Below, one piece after another: positions 17,112-25,593 of a stretch of DNA of 64,000 bases (position 1 is the stretch's first letter; every line of letters starts with the position of its first letter). The DNA comes from Streptomyces olivoverticillatus (GTDB lineage Bacteria; Actinomycetota; Actinomycetes; Streptomycetales; Streptomycetaceae), in assembly GCF_014203555.1 (NCBI RefSeq), contig NZ_JACHJH010000005.1, positions 452,752-516,751 on the forward strand, in the 5' to 3' direction. The position numbers and the translations under genes were made by a program. The notes below the pieces were generated by a model that did not search any database, was not told the DNA's origin, and worked only from the letters and a program-made list of their open reading frames with translations.

Positions 17112-18365
17112 GTGCGCCGCCGACTGATCAACTCCACGCTCGCCGTCGTGCTCGTCGTGATCGCCGTCTTCGGCATCTCGCTCGTCATCGTCGAGACCCG
17201 CACCATCGAGAGCAGCGCCCAGGAGAGCGTGCAGTCCGAGGCGGTGCGCCTGGTCAGCATCGTCGACAGCCGGCTGGCCGGCGGCGAGCGCGTCGAGTCG
17301 GGGGTGCTGCGCGAGCAGATCACCCCCGAGCGGTACGCACGCGTCGACATCCCCAGCCGGGCCGCCATCGAGCTGGGCAGTCGCCCCCAGGGCGGCGTGA
17401 TCACCGCGACGCAGAAGGGCGAGCAGGGCGAGACCGTCCGCGTCGAGGAGTCCCGCTCCACGGTCAGCAAGGAAGTCGGCCGCACCCTCCTCGTCATCCT
17501 CGCCGTGGCGCTGCTGGCCGTCGTGGCCGCCGTCTTCCTCGCCGTCCGCCAGGCCAACCGGCTCACCGCGCCGCTCATCGACCTCGCCGAGACCGCCGAG
17601 CGGCTGGGCTCCGGGGACCCCCGCCCCCGGCACCGCCGCTACGGGGTGCCGGAGCTGGACCGGGTGGCCGACGTGCTGGACGCGAGCGCCGAGCGGATCG
17701 CCCGGATGCTCACCGCCGAGCGGCGGCTCGCCGCCGACGCCTCGCACCAGCTGCGCACGCCCCTGACGGCGCTGTCCATGCGGCTGGAGGAGATCACGCT
17801 CACCGACGACCCGGAGACGGTCAAGGAAGAGGCGACGATCGCCCTCACCCAGGTGGAGCGGCTCACCGACGTCGTCCAGCGGCTGCTGACCAACTCCCGT
17901 GACCCGCAGACCGGTTCCGCGGTCACCTTCGACCTCGACGAGGTCATCAAGCAGCAGATCGAGGAGTGGCGGCCGGCCACCCGCAGCGGCGGCCGCGCCC
18001 TGGTCCGCTCCGGCAAGGAGGGCCTGCGCGCGGTGGGCACGCCCGGCGCCGTCTCGCAGGTGCTCGCCACGCTGATCGAGAACTCGCTGATGCACGGCGA
18101 CGGCACGGTCGCCCTGCGGACGCGCGTCACCGGCAACCAGGCCGTCGTGGAGGTCACCGACGAGGGTCCGGGGGTCCCCGTCGACCTGGGCTCGCGGGTC
18201 TTCGAGCGGACGGTCAGCGGCCGCAACTCCACCGGGCTCGGGCTTGCCGTGGCCCGCGACCTGGCAGAGGCGGACGGCGGGCGGCTGGAACTCCTCCAGC
18301 AGCACCCGCCGGTCTTCGCGCTGTTCTTGAGCCGCGGAGCGGATCAGACGATAGAAGGGGTCTGA
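17112..18365 (+). CDS. Sensor histidine kinase
   Basis: A 417-residue membrane kinase. The first helix is at about residues 8-27 (STLAVVLVVIAVFGISLVIV), a short extracellular sensor of about 100 residues follows, and the second helix is LLVILAVALLAVVAAVFLAV. Then come a HAMP region, the H-box ASHQLRTPLTALSMRL, the N-box TLIENSLMHG, G1 DEGPGVP and G2 STGLGLAVARDL. The G2 box is complete and the overall order is canonical. GTG 17112 is chosen because the basic VRRRL start immediately precedes the first helix; an in-frame extension to 17043 runs back into the regulator gene. It phosphorylates the adjacent regulator. Confidence 0.92.
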   Translation: MRRRLINSTLAVVLVVIAVFGISLVIVETRTIESSAQESVQSEAVRLVSIVDSRLAGGERVESGVLREQITPERYARVDIPSRAAIELGSRPQGGVITATQKGEQGETVRVEESRSTVSKEVGRTLLVILAVALLAVVAAVFLAVRQANRLTAPLIDLAETAERLGSGDPRPRHRRYGVPELDRVADVLDASAERIARMLTAERRLAADASHQLRTPLTALSMRLEEITLTDDPETVKEEATIALTQVERLTDVVQRLLTNSRDPQTGSAVTFDLDEVIKQQIEEWRPATRSGGRALVRSGKEGLRAVGTPGAVSQVLATLIENSLMHGDGTVALRTRVTGNQAVVEVTDEGPGVPVDLGSRVFERTVSGRNSTGLGLAVARDLAEADGGRLELLQQHPPVFALFLSRGADQTIEGV

Positions 18366-18420
18366 GCCGCGGAGCGGATCCGGGCGACGTGTAGGGGCTG
18401 CCTGCTTTACGGGTAAGGGG

Positions 18421-18936
18421 CTACTTGCGCGCTTCCACGCGCGGGGGCGCCGCCGCCAGGAACGATTCGGCGGTCTCCACGGCCGCCCGGGCCGGCAGCG
18501 CCCGGAAGACCCACGTGCGGTAGGACCAGAAGCGGAAGACCGTGCCGATGCCGAGGCCGATCACGTTCTTCGCGATGTTGTCGGCGAGGGGCGAGGTCAG
18601 GCCCAGGCCGTAGTGCGAGAGGCCCAGGATGCCGTTCTCGATCACCAGCCCGACGCCGCTGAAGAGAAGGAACAGGGACAGTTCGCGGCTGCGCCGGTTC
18701 TTGTCGCCGCCGCGGTACGTCCAGTAGCGGTTTCCGATGTAGTTGGCACCGATGGCCACCGCGGTGGCGATGATGCCCGAACGCACCACCGCGAGGTGCA
18801 TGCCGTGGACGCAGAAGTTGAAGACGGTGAAGTTGACCACGAATCCGATGGCGCCCACGGCGCCGAACTTCGCGATTTCGCGGGCCAGCCGCTCCAGCCG
18901 GGAACGCACTGTGCGCCGTTGAGTCATGCCGTTCAT
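18421..18936 (-). CDS. GtrA-family membrane protein
   Basis: A 171-residue protein with four predicted membrane helices: KFGAVGAIGFVVNFTVFNF, VVRSGIIATAVAIGANYIGN, LFLLFSGVGLVIENGILGL and IAKNVIGLGIGTVFRFWSY. The NRYWTYR and FRFWSYRTWVF motifs after helices 2 and 4 are diagnostic for GtrA/DPMS-like flippases. Family members help move lipid-linked sugars across the membrane for decorating surface glycopolymers. ATG 18936 and ATG 18927 are both possible starts; neither has a strong ribosome site. It is divergent from purK. The C-terminal tail is Ala/Pro-rich. Confidence 0.9.
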   Translation of the reverse strand: MNGMTQRRTVRSRLERLAREIAKFGAVGAIGFVVNFTVFNFCVHGMHLAVVRSGIIATAVAIGANYIGNRYWTYRGGDKNRRSRELSLFLLFSGVGLVIENGILGLSHYGLGLTSPLADNIAKNVIGLGIGTVFRFWSYRTWVFRALPARAAVETAESFLAAAPPRVEARK

Positions 18937-19095
18937 GCTAACCAGCGGGCTTCGCCCACGACCCGGAGAGTCGGTGAACGGTCGGCTAACGGGCCCTTTT
19001 CGGGCAGGGGCGGCCAACAAGCGACACCGCGCCGGGTCTTGGAGGATCATCCAGGGGCGGTAGGGGCGGTTCGTACGTACGGATACCCTGGGGGC

Positions 19096-20235
19096 GTGAC
19101 GTTTCCGGTAGTCGGCATGGTCGGCGGCGGCCAGCTCGCCCGTATGACCCACGAGGCGGGCATCCCCCTCGGTATCAAGTTCAAGCTGCTCAGCGACACC
19201 CCGCAGGACTCGGCGGCCCAGGTGGTGAGCGACGTCGTCATCGGCGACTACCGCGACCTGGACACCCTTCGTGCTTTCGCACAAGGCTGTGACGTGATCA
19301 CCTTCGATCACGAGCACGTTCCCACCGAGCACCTCAGGGCCCTGGAGGCCGACGGCATCCCCGTCCGCCCGGGGCCCGACGCATTGGTGCACGCCCAGGA
19401 CAAGGGTGTGATGCGGGCGAAGCTCACGGAGATCGGCGTGCCCTGCCCACGGCACCGCATCGTCCGTGACCCCGCCGACGTGGCACGGTTCGCGGCGGAA
19501 GGCGAAGGATTTCCCGTCGTCCTCAAGACCGTCCGCGGCGGCTACGACGGCAAGGGCGTCTGGGTCGTACGGAGCGAGGCCGAGGCCGCGGAGCCCTTCC
19601 GGGCCGGCGTGCCGGTGCTCGCCGAGGAGAAGGTCGCCTTCACCCGTGAGCTCGCCGCCAACGTCGTCCGCTCCCCGCACGGCCAGGCAGTCTCCTACCC
19701 CGTCGTCGAGTCCGTCCAGGTCGACGGCGTCTGCGACACCGTGATCGCCCCCGCGCCCGGCCTGTCCGAGGAGCTCTCCGCCCGCGCCCAGCAGCTCGCG
19801 CTCAAGATCGCCAAGGAGCTGGGCGTCGTCGGACACCTCGCCGTGGAGCTCTTCGAGACCGCCGACGGCCGGGTGCTCGTCAACGAACTGGCGATGCGCC
19901 CGCACAACTCCGGGCACTGGACCCAGGACGGCGCGATCACCTCGCAGTTCGCCAACCACGTCCGCGCCGTGCTGGACCTGCCGCTCGGCGACCCGCGCCC
20001 GCGCGCCAAGTGGGCCGTCATGGCCAACGTGCTCGGCGGCGACTACCCCGACATGTACTCCGCGTACCTTCATTGCATGGCACGGGACCCGGGCCTGAAG
20101 ATCCATATGTACGGCAAGGACGTCAAGCCCGGCCGCAAGGTCGGACACGTCAACACCTACGGCGACGACCTGGCGGACGTGCGCGAGCGCGCGAGCCACG
20201 CCGCCGGATACCTGCGAGGAACGATCACCGAATGA
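19096..20235 (+). CDS. purK: N5-carboxyaminoimidazole ribonucleotide synthase
   Basis: PurK is an ATP-grasp enzyme that carboxylates aminoimidazole ribonucleotide (AIR) to N5-CAIR in purine synthesis. This 379-residue protein starts with VVGMVGGGQLARMT and contains TFDHEHVP, VVLKTVRGGYDGKGVWV (ATP-grasp loop), VVGHLAVELFET and NELAMRPHNSGHWT, all typical. GTG 19096 begins the conserved N-terminus; the longer in-frame reading overlaps the divergent gtrA gene and is not supported. Its stop overlaps the purE ATG (ATGA), so the two are coupled. Confidence 0.96.
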   Translation: MTFPVVGMVGGGQLARMTHEAGIPLGIKFKLLSDTPQDSAAQVVSDVVIGDYRDLDTLRAFAQGCDVITFDHEHVPTEHLRALEADGIPVRPGPDALVHAQDKGVMRAKLTEIGVPCPRHRIVRDPADVARFAAEGEGFPVVLKTVRGGYDGKGVWVVRSEAEAAEPFRAGVPVLAEEKVAFTRELAANVVRSPHGQAVSYPVVESVQVDGVCDTVIAPAPGLSEELSARAQQLALKIAKELGVVGHLAVELFETADGRVLVNELAMRPHNSGHWTQDGAITSQFANHVRAVLDLPLGDPRPRAKWAVMANVLGGDYPDMYSAYLHCMARDPGLKIHMYGKDVKPGRKVGHVNTYGDDLADVRERASHAAGYLRGTITE

Positions 20236-20765
20236 CATCTCCCCGCTCCCCCCTCGTCGGCATCGTCATGGGCTCGGACTCCGACTGGCCCGTCATGGAA
20301 GAGGCCGCCAAGGCCCTGGACGAGTTCGAGATCCCCTACGAGGTCGACGTCGTCTCCGCACACCGGATGCCGCGCGAGATGGTCGCCTACGGCGAGCAGG
20401 CCCACGGCCGCGGGCTGAAGGCGATCATCGCGGGGGCGGGGGGCGCGGCCCATCTGCCCGGGATGCTCGCCTCCGTCACCCCGCTGCCGGTGATCGGGGT
20501 GCCCGTACCGCTCAAGTACCTGGACGGCATGGATTCCCTGCTGTCCATCGTGCAGATGCCGGCCGGCGTGCCGGTCGCCACCGTCTCCGTGGCCGGCGCC
20601 CGCAACGCGGGCCTGCTGGCGGTGCGGATGCTCGCCGCGCATGACGGCGGCCTCCTGGAGCGGATGCGCAGCTTCCAGGACGAGCTCAACGAGCAGGCCA
20701 CCGAGAAGGGCCGCCGGCTGCGGGCCAAGGCGCAGGGCGCCGCGGGCTTCGGGTTCGGACAGTGA
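20232..20765 (+). CDS. purE: N5-carboxyaminoimidazole ribonucleotide mutase
   Basis: PurE rearranges N5-CAIR, the PurK product, to CAIR. The 177-residue protein has the class I motif VGIVMGSDSDWPVMEEA, then DVVSAHRMP, AGAGGAAHLPGM and GVPVPLKYLDGMDSLLSIVQMP. The ATG at 20232 overlaps the purK stop by four bases, and its own stop overlaps the GTG of the dipeptidase gene. All expected active-site residues are present. Confidence 0.97.
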   Translation: MTSPRSPLVGIVMGSDSDWPVMEEAAKALDEFEIPYEVDVVSAHRMPREMVAYGEQAHGRGLKAIIAGAGGAAHLPGMLASVTPLPVIGVPVPLKYLDGMDSLLSIVQMPAGVPVATVSVAGARNAGLLAVRMLAAHDGGLLERMRSFQDELNEQATEKGRRLRAKAQGAAGFGFGQ

Positions 20766-21964
20766 GCGCCGTGAACGAGCCGGCCGAGCTGGTCCGCGCC
20801 CGCGAACTGCTCGCCGCCCACCCCGTGGTGGACGGCCACAACGACCTGCCCTGGGCGCTGCGCCAGACCGTCGGCTACGACCTCGGCCGCCGCGACGTCA
20901 CCGCCGACCAGACCGGACACCTCCACACGGACCTGCCCCGGATGCGGGCGGGCGGGGTCGGCGCACAGTTCTGGTCGGTGTACGTACGGACGGACATGGC
21001 CGGCGACGACGCCGTCAGCGCGACGCTCGAACAGATCGACGTCGTACGGCAGATGGCGGACCGCTACCCCGGCGAGCTGCGGCTCGCCCTCACCGCCGAC
21101 GACATGGAGGCGGCGCGGGCCGAGGGCCGCATCGCCTCCCTCATGGGCGCCGAGGGCGGGCACAGCATCAACAACTCCCTCGCCACGCTGCGGGCCCTGC
21201 ACCAGCTCGGCGTCCGCTACATGACGCTCACCCACAACGACAACGTCGCCTGGGCGGACTCCGCCACGGACGAGCCCGCGGCCGGCGGCCTGACGCGCTT
21301 CGGCGAAGAGGTCGTGCGCGAGATGAACCGCATCGGCATGCTCGTGGACCTCTCGCACGTGTCCGCCGACACGATGCGGGACGCACTGCGGGTCAGCGAG
21401 GCGCCGGTGATCTTCTCGCACTCCTCGGCGCGCGCGGTGTGCGACCACCCGCGCAACATCCCCGACGACGTGCTCGGCTCGCTGGCGGCCAACGGCGGTG
21501 TCGCCATGGCGACCTTCGTCCCGAAGTTCGTCCTGCCCGCCGCGATCGAGTGGACGCTGGCCGCGGACGAGAACATGCGGGCCCACGGCTTCCACCACCT
21601 GGACACGACCGCCGAGGCCATGAAGGTGCAGCGGGCGTACGAGGACGGGCACCCGCGCCCGGTCGCCACGGCGTCGACGGTGGCCGACCACCTCGACCAC
21701 ATGCGTGAGGTCGCGGGCGTCGACCACATCGGCATCGGCGGCGACTACGACGGCACGGCCTTCACCCCCGCCGACCTCCCGGACGTCTCGGGCTACCCGA
21801 ACCTGATCGCGGAGCTGCTGCGCCGGGGATGGTCGGACGCCGATCTGGCCAAGCTCACCTGGCAGAACGCGGTGCGGGTCCTGAGGGCGGCGGAAGACGC
21901 CTCCCGCACGCTGTCCGCGGTGCGGGGCCCGTCGATCGCGACCCTGCAGCAGCTGGACGGCTGA
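20762..21964 (+). CDS. Membrane dipeptidase, peptidase family M19
   Basis: A 400-residue M19 peptidase. Zinc-site motifs appear in order: DGHNDLPWALR, the bridging Glu in LMGAEGGHS, His residues in LVDLSHVS and IFSHSSARAV, and the conserved GIGGDYDG near the C-terminus. Family members hydrolyse dipeptides, often with D-residues. No signal peptide is seen, so it should be cytosolic. GTG 20762 overlaps the purE stop (GTGA); co-transcription with purKE suggests shared expression rather than shared chemistry. A terminator follows. Confidence 0.93.
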   Translation: MSAVNEPAELVRARELLAAHPVVDGHNDLPWALRQTVGYDLGRRDVTADQTGHLHTDLPRMRAGGVGAQFWSVYVRTDMAGDDAVSATLEQIDVVRQMADRYPGELRLALTADDMEAARAEGRIASLMGAEGGHSINNSLATLRALHQLGVRYMTLTHNDNVAWADSATDEPAAGGLTRFGEEVVREMNRIGMLVDLSHVSADTMRDALRVSEAPVIFSHSSARAVCDHPRNIPDDVLGSLAANGGVAMATFVPKFVLPAAIEWTLAADENMRAHGFHHLDTTAEAMKVQRAYEDGHPRPVATASTVADHLDHMREVAGVDHIGIGGDYDGTAFTPADLPDVSGYPNLIAELLRRGWSDADLAKLTWQNAVRVLRAAEDASRTLSAVRGPSIATLQQLDG

Positions 21965-21978
21965 GCCGCGGAGGGGCG

Positions 21979-22008
21979 GGGCCCGGTGTGCGCAGCGCAC
22001 CCGGGCCC
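21979..22008. terminator. Terminator after the purKE-dipeptidase operon
   Basis: A 13-bp stem with one bulged base (21979-21992 against 21996-22008) and a 3-base loop sits between convergent genes, 15 bases after the dipeptidase stop and 9 before the ugd stop. It could work in both directions. Confidence 0.8.
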
Positions 22009-22016
22009 GTACGGGG

Positions 22017-23357
22017 CTATGCCCGGGGGCGACCCATCGCGCGGTACGTCCAGCCCGCCGCCCGCCACGTGCCGGCGTCCAGCGCGTTGCGTCCGTCGAG
22101 GATCCGCTGCGCCGCCACCACGTCGCCCAGCTCCGCCGGGTCCAGCTCGCGGAATTCACGCCACTCCGTGAGGTGCAGCACCACATGCGCCCCGCGGCAC
22201 GCGTCCAGCGCCGTGGGCGCGTAGGCCAGCGTGGGGTAGAGCCGCCGGGCGTTGTCCATGCCCTTGGGGTCGTACACCGTGACCTGGCCGCCCTGCAGAT
22301 GGATCTGCCCGGCGACGTTGAGTGCGGGCGAGTCCCGGACGTCGTCCGAGTCCGGCTTGAACGTGGCGCCCAGCACCGCCACCCGCTGCCCGAGGAAGCT
22401 GCCGCCCACGCTCTCGCGGGCGAGCTCGACCATGTGCGAGCGGCGCCGCATGTTGATGGAGTCGACCTCGCGCAGGAAAGTCAGCGCCTGGTCGACGCCC
22501 AGCTCCCCGGCCCGCGCCATGAAGGCCCGGATGTCCTTGGGCAGGCAGCCCCCGCCGAAGCCGACCCCGGCCCGCAGGAACTTCTTGCCGATCCGGTCGT
22601 CGTGGCCGATGGCCTCGGCCAGCTTCGCCACGTCGCCGTCGGCGGCCTCGCATACCTCGGCCATGGCGTTGATGAAAGAAATCTTGGTCGCCAGGAAGGA
22701 GTTGGCGGCGGTCTTGACCAGCTCGGCCGTCGGGTAGTCGGCGACCACGAACGGCGTGCCCTCCCCGATCGGCGTCGCGTACACCTCGCGCAGCACCTTC
22801 TCGGCCCGCTCCCCGGCGACGCCGACCACGATCCGGTCGGGGTGCAGCGTGTCCTCGACGGCGAACCCCTCGCGCAGGAACTCGGGGTTCCACGCCAGCT
22901 CCACATCGCTGCCGGCCGGTGCCAGCTCCACGAGCAGCTCGGCCAGCCGTGCCGCACTGCCGACCGGCACCGTCGACTTGCCGACGACCAGCGCCGGGCG
23001 GCGCAGCTGCGGCGCGAGGGAGGTGAAGGCGCTCTCGACGTAGGACATGTCGCAGGCGTACTCGCCGTGCTTCTGCGGGGTGTTCACACAGATGAAGTGG
23101 ACGTCGCCGAACTCGCCGGCCTCCTCGAAGGACGTCGTGAAGCGCAGCCGCCCGCTCGACCCCTCGATCCCGGCGACGTGCTTGCGCAGCAGCTCCTCCA
23201 GCCCCGGCTCGTACATCGGGACCTTGCCGTGCGAGAGGGACTCCACCTTCTCGGGCACGACGTCGAGGCCCAGGACGTCGAACCCCAGCTCGGCCATGGC
23301 CGCGGCGTGCGTGGCGCCGAGGTAGCCGGTGCCGATCACAGTGATCTTGGGGGCCAT
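22017..23357 (-). CDS. UDP-glucose 6-dehydrogenase family protein
   Basis: A 446-residue UDP-glucose/GDP-mannose dehydrogenase. The NAD-binding start is ITVIGTGYLGATHAAAMAELG. The catalytic Cys lies in AGVGFGGGCLPKDI at about residue 270, with NPEFLREG, TAELVKTAANSFLATKISF and VAVLGATFKPDSDDVRDSP also present. It should oxidise UDP-glucose to UDP-glucuronate for surface polysaccharide or glycosylation; GDP-mannose as substrate cannot be excluded from motifs alone. It is monocistronic on the minus strand. The nearby gtrA and LCP genes fit an envelope role. Confidence 0.93.
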   Translation of the reverse strand: MAPKITVIGTGYLGATHAAAMAELGFDVLGLDVVPEKVESLSHGKVPMYEPGLEELLRKHVAGIEGSSGRLRFTTSFEEAGEFGDVHFICVNTPQKHGEYACDMSYVESAFTSLAPQLRRPALVVGKSTVPVGSAARLAELLVELAPAGSDVELAWNPEFLREGFAVEDTLHPDRIVVGVAGERAEKVLREVYATPIGEGTPFVVADYPTAELVKTAANSFLATKISFINAMAEVCEAADGDVAKLAEAIGHDDRIGKKFLRAGVGFGGGCLPKDIRAFMARAGELGVDQALTFLREVDSINMRRRSHMVELARESVGGSFLGQRVAVLGATFKPDSDDVRDSPALNVAGQIHLQGGQVTVYDPKGMDNARRLYPTLAYAPTALDACRGAHVVLHLTEWREFRELDPAELGDVVAAQRILDGRNALDAGTWRAAGWTYRAMGRPRA

Positions 23358-23538
23358 GCGGTGCTCCTGGTGCTGTCACGTGCTGACGGGGCTGACTGCG
23401 GGCCCGAGCATAGTCGGGGCCGGGGGAGGGAAGCCCTCCGGTAGCCCGGTGGCTGTCGGCAAGCTCACGTATACCCGCCGTGGGCCACCGCCCTAGAATC
23501 GGGTTACTAAACGGTAGTTAACTCTCAGGGAGCACGCC

Positions 23539-24699
23539 TTGGCGGGATCAAAGGACTTCGACCTGTACCGGCCGTCCGAGGAGCACGACGAGCTGCGCAA
23601 GGTCGTGCGCTCGCTCGCCGAGGCCAAGATCGCGCCGTTCGCCGCCGAGGTGGACGAGGAGGGCCGCTTCCCGCAGGAGGCGCTCGACGCCCTGGTCGCC
23701 GCCGACCTGCACGCGGTGCACGTCCCCGAGGAGTTCGGCGGCGCGGGCGCGGACGCCCTGGCCACCGTGATCGTCATCGAAGAGGTCGCCCGCGTGTGCG
23801 CCTCTTCCTCTCTTATCCCCGCGGTCAACAAGCTCGGCTCCCTGCCGGTCGTGCTGTCCGGCTCCGAGGCGCTCAAGAAGCAGTACCTGAGCCCGCTCGC
23901 CAAGGGCGACGCGATGTTCTCGTACGCCCTCTCCGAGCCCGACGCGGGCTCGGACGCGGCCGGCATGAAGACCAAGGCCGTGCGCGACGGCGACCACTGG
24001 GTGCTCAACGGCGTGAAGCGCTGGATCACCAACGCGGGCGTCTCCGAGTACTACACGGTGATGGCCGTCACCGACCCGGAGAAGCGCTCCAAGGGCATCT
24101 CCGCCTTCGTGGTCGAGAAGTCCGACGAGGGCGTCTCCTTCGGTGCCCCCGAGAAGAAGCTGGGCATCAAGGGTTCCCCGACCCGCGAGATCTACCTCGA
24201 CAACGTTCGCATCCCCGCCGACCGCATGATCGGCGAGGAGGGCACCGGCTTCGCCACGGCGATGAAGACCCTGGACCACACCCGCATCACGATCGCGGCC
24301 CAGGCCCTCGGCATCGCCCAGGGCGCGCTGGACTACGCCAAGGGCTACGTCCAGGAGCGCAAGCAGTTCGGCAAGCCGATCGCCGACTTCCAGGGCATCC
24401 AGTTCATGCTGGCCGACATGGCCATGAAGCTGGAGGCCGCCCGCCAGCTGACGTACTCGGCGGCAGCCAAGTCCGAGCGCGTCGACGGCGACCTCACCTT
24501 CTTCGGCGCCGCGGCCAAGTGCTTCGCCTCCGACGTCGCCATGGAGGTCACCACGGACGCCGTCCAGCTCCTCGGCGGCTACGGCTACACCCGTGACTAC
24601 CCGGTGGAGCGCATGATGCGCGACGCGAAGATCACGCAGATTTATGAAGGCACGAACCAGGTCCAGCGGATCGTCATGGCGAGGAACCTGCCGAAGTAG
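23539..24699 (+). CDS. Acyl-CoA dehydrogenase
   Basis: A 386-residue FAD enzyme that makes the alpha-beta double bond in acyl-CoA. Motifs are VPEEFGGAG, YALSEPDAGSDAAGMKTKA (FAD loop), WITNAGVSEYYTVMA, GFATAMKTLDHTRITIAAQALG, RKQFGKPIADFQGIQF, QLLGGYGYTRDYPVERMMRDAKI, and IYEGTNQVQRIVMARNLPK, whose Glu is the usual catalytic base. The start is TTG 23539 with AGGGA upstream. The last 60 bases and the following terminator recur at 27383-27501, so the present 3' end may have been supplied by an incoming element. Confidence 0.94.
   Translation: MAGSKDFDLYRPSEEHDELRKVVRSLAEAKIAPFAAEVDEEGRFPQEALDALVAADLHAVHVPEEFGGAGADALATVIVIEEVARVCASSSLIPAVNKLGSLPVVLSGSEALKKQYLSPLAKGDAMFSYALSEPDAGSDAAGMKTKAVRDGDHWVLNGVKRWITNAGVSEYYTVMAVTDPEKRSKGISAFVVEKSDEGVSFGAPEKKLGIKGSPTREIYLDNVRIPADRMIGEEGTGFATAMKTLDHTRITIAAQALGIAQGALDYAKGYVQERKQFGKPIADFQGIQFMLADMAMKLEAARQLTYSAAAKSERVDGDLTFFGAAAKCFASDVAMEVTTDAVQLLGGYGYTRDYPVERMMRDAKITQIYEGTNQVQRIVMARNLPK
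24633..24697. repeat. Left copy of the duplicated acyl-CoA dehydrogenase end (candidate attL)
   Basis: The sequence from CACGCAGATTT to the stop region matches 27383-27447 with few differences. The longest identical block is 24 bases, 24670-24693 against 27420-27443, ending in GAGGAACCTGCCG. The resemblance continues into the terminator. Two related copies flanking a block of unrelated minus-strand genes have the geometry of attL and attR of an integrated element. Confidence 0.75.
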
Positions 24700-24725
24700 C
24701 AGCCGCTGACCTGCACAAACGACAC

Positions 24726-24750
24726 AGCCCCCGGCGTCGAGCCGGGGGCT
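24726..24750. terminator. Terminator after acyl-CoA dehydrogenase (left copy)
   Basis: A perfect 10-bp stem (24726-24735 with 24741-24750) has a GTCGA loop. The same 10-bp stem occurs in the right copy at 27469-27493, where it is extended to 18 bp, so this version is the shorter relative. Confidence 0.85.
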
Positions 24751-24828
24751 GTTCGTATGGGTGGGGGCCACCTCTGACCGCTCGGTGGGATCGTCTGCGC
24801 CGGGCGTGAGCATCGTGGTAGTGGCCGC

Positions 24829-25014
24829 TCACACGAGGCTGACTCCGGCTTGGGCCTTGATCGTGTCCACGGCTTCATCGGTGAGCCACCGAAGCGGCAC
24901 GACCGTCCAACGGCGGCCCTTGCGCATGATCACGGCCTTACCGTCCTCGGTGGTCTCGCACCGCATGAAGCCTTGCTCTCTCAGGTCCTGAATCAGATCC
25001 TCGCCGCGCTTCAT
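24829..25014 (-). CDS. Hypothetical protein, 61 residues (island gene)
   Basis: A small soluble, charged protein (MKRGEDLIQDLREQGF start, KGRRWTVVPLRWL centre). The composition suits a nucleic-acid- or protein-binding accessory factor, but no family is recognised. Its ATG (25014) overlaps the stop of the 48-residue ORF upstream by ATGA, so the two are translationally coupled. It is the last gene of the minus-strand island cluster, next to the left repeat. Confidence 0.6.
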   Translation of the reverse strand: MKRGEDLIQDLREQGFMRCETTEDGKAVIMRKGRRWTVVPLRWLTDEAVDTIKAQAGVSLV

Positions 25015-25157
25015 TTCCCTTCCCGGTCCTTGTCGTCCGCCATCCCGCTGTATACGTCGCCGTTCTGAGAGACGCGGGCGTCAGGATCGGTCGCCTGGTC
25101 CTGGTTGGCCTGTGGGTCCCAGGGCTCGCCTGCGTTCTCGAAGTCCTTCCCACCCAT
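25011..25157 (-). CDS. Hypothetical small acidic protein, 48 residues (island gene)
   Basis: This short ORF runs from ATG 25157 to TGA 25011. It is supported by an AAGGAG ribosome site about 10 bases upstream and by an ATGA overlap with the next gene. The product begins MGGKDFENAGEPWDPQANQD and is very hydrophilic, with many Asp, Gln and Asn and no membrane segment. No family is recognised. Reading-frame coupling plus a good ribosome site make chance unlikely. Confidence 0.6.
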   Translation of the reverse strand: MGGKDFENAGEPWDPQANQDQATDPDARVSQNGDVYSGMADDKDREGK

Positions 25158-25234
25158 TTTGTGGGTACTCCTTCCTGCTCAACCCTGTGCCGACACGAGG
25201 ACCTTCCCCGTGGCGCCGTGCGGCGGACACCGGG

Positions 25235-25531
25235 TCAGGAATCGTGGCCGGGCCTGCGCAGGTGAGGCGCGTCCCGCTTCACCGACTCCGCGTGGATCAG
25301 GGCGTCGACCAGCTTCAGGGCCCTGGTCAGCGGCACCGTCCCCAGGTACACGTGCGGTTCACCGGACAGGGACGCGCGGCCCATGAGCTGCGGCCACGAG
25401 TCCCTGTCGCCGACCCTGATGCCCATCTCCGCCAGCGCACGACCCAGCATGAAAGCCATGTCGTCGGCTTTCTTCTTGCCTGCCAGGAAGGCGTCGGCTT
25501 GCTGTGCGGCTGCTTCGATGTCCGTGGTCAT
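25235..25531 (-). CDS. Hypothetical protein, 98 residues (island gene)
   Basis: A soluble protein with an Ala-rich N-terminal helix (TTDIEAAAQQADAFLAGKKK), a central GRALAEMGIRVGD segment and a basic C-terminus. The ATG at 25531 is the only good start. There is a 62-base gap to the HTH gene upstream and 77 bases to the next small ORF. No family is recognised; it may belong to the same transcript as its neighbours. Confidence 0.6.
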   Translation of the reverse strand: MTTDIEAAAQQADAFLAGKKKADDMAFMLGRALAEMGIRVGDRDSWPQLMGRASLSGEPHVYLGTVPLTRALKLVDALIHAESVKRDAPHLRRPGHDS

Positions 25532-25593
25532 GGCGAAGAGGCTAGGAACCCGAGGGGGGCAACTGCGAGAAAGTTGCAGGCGGTTGCAGAGAT

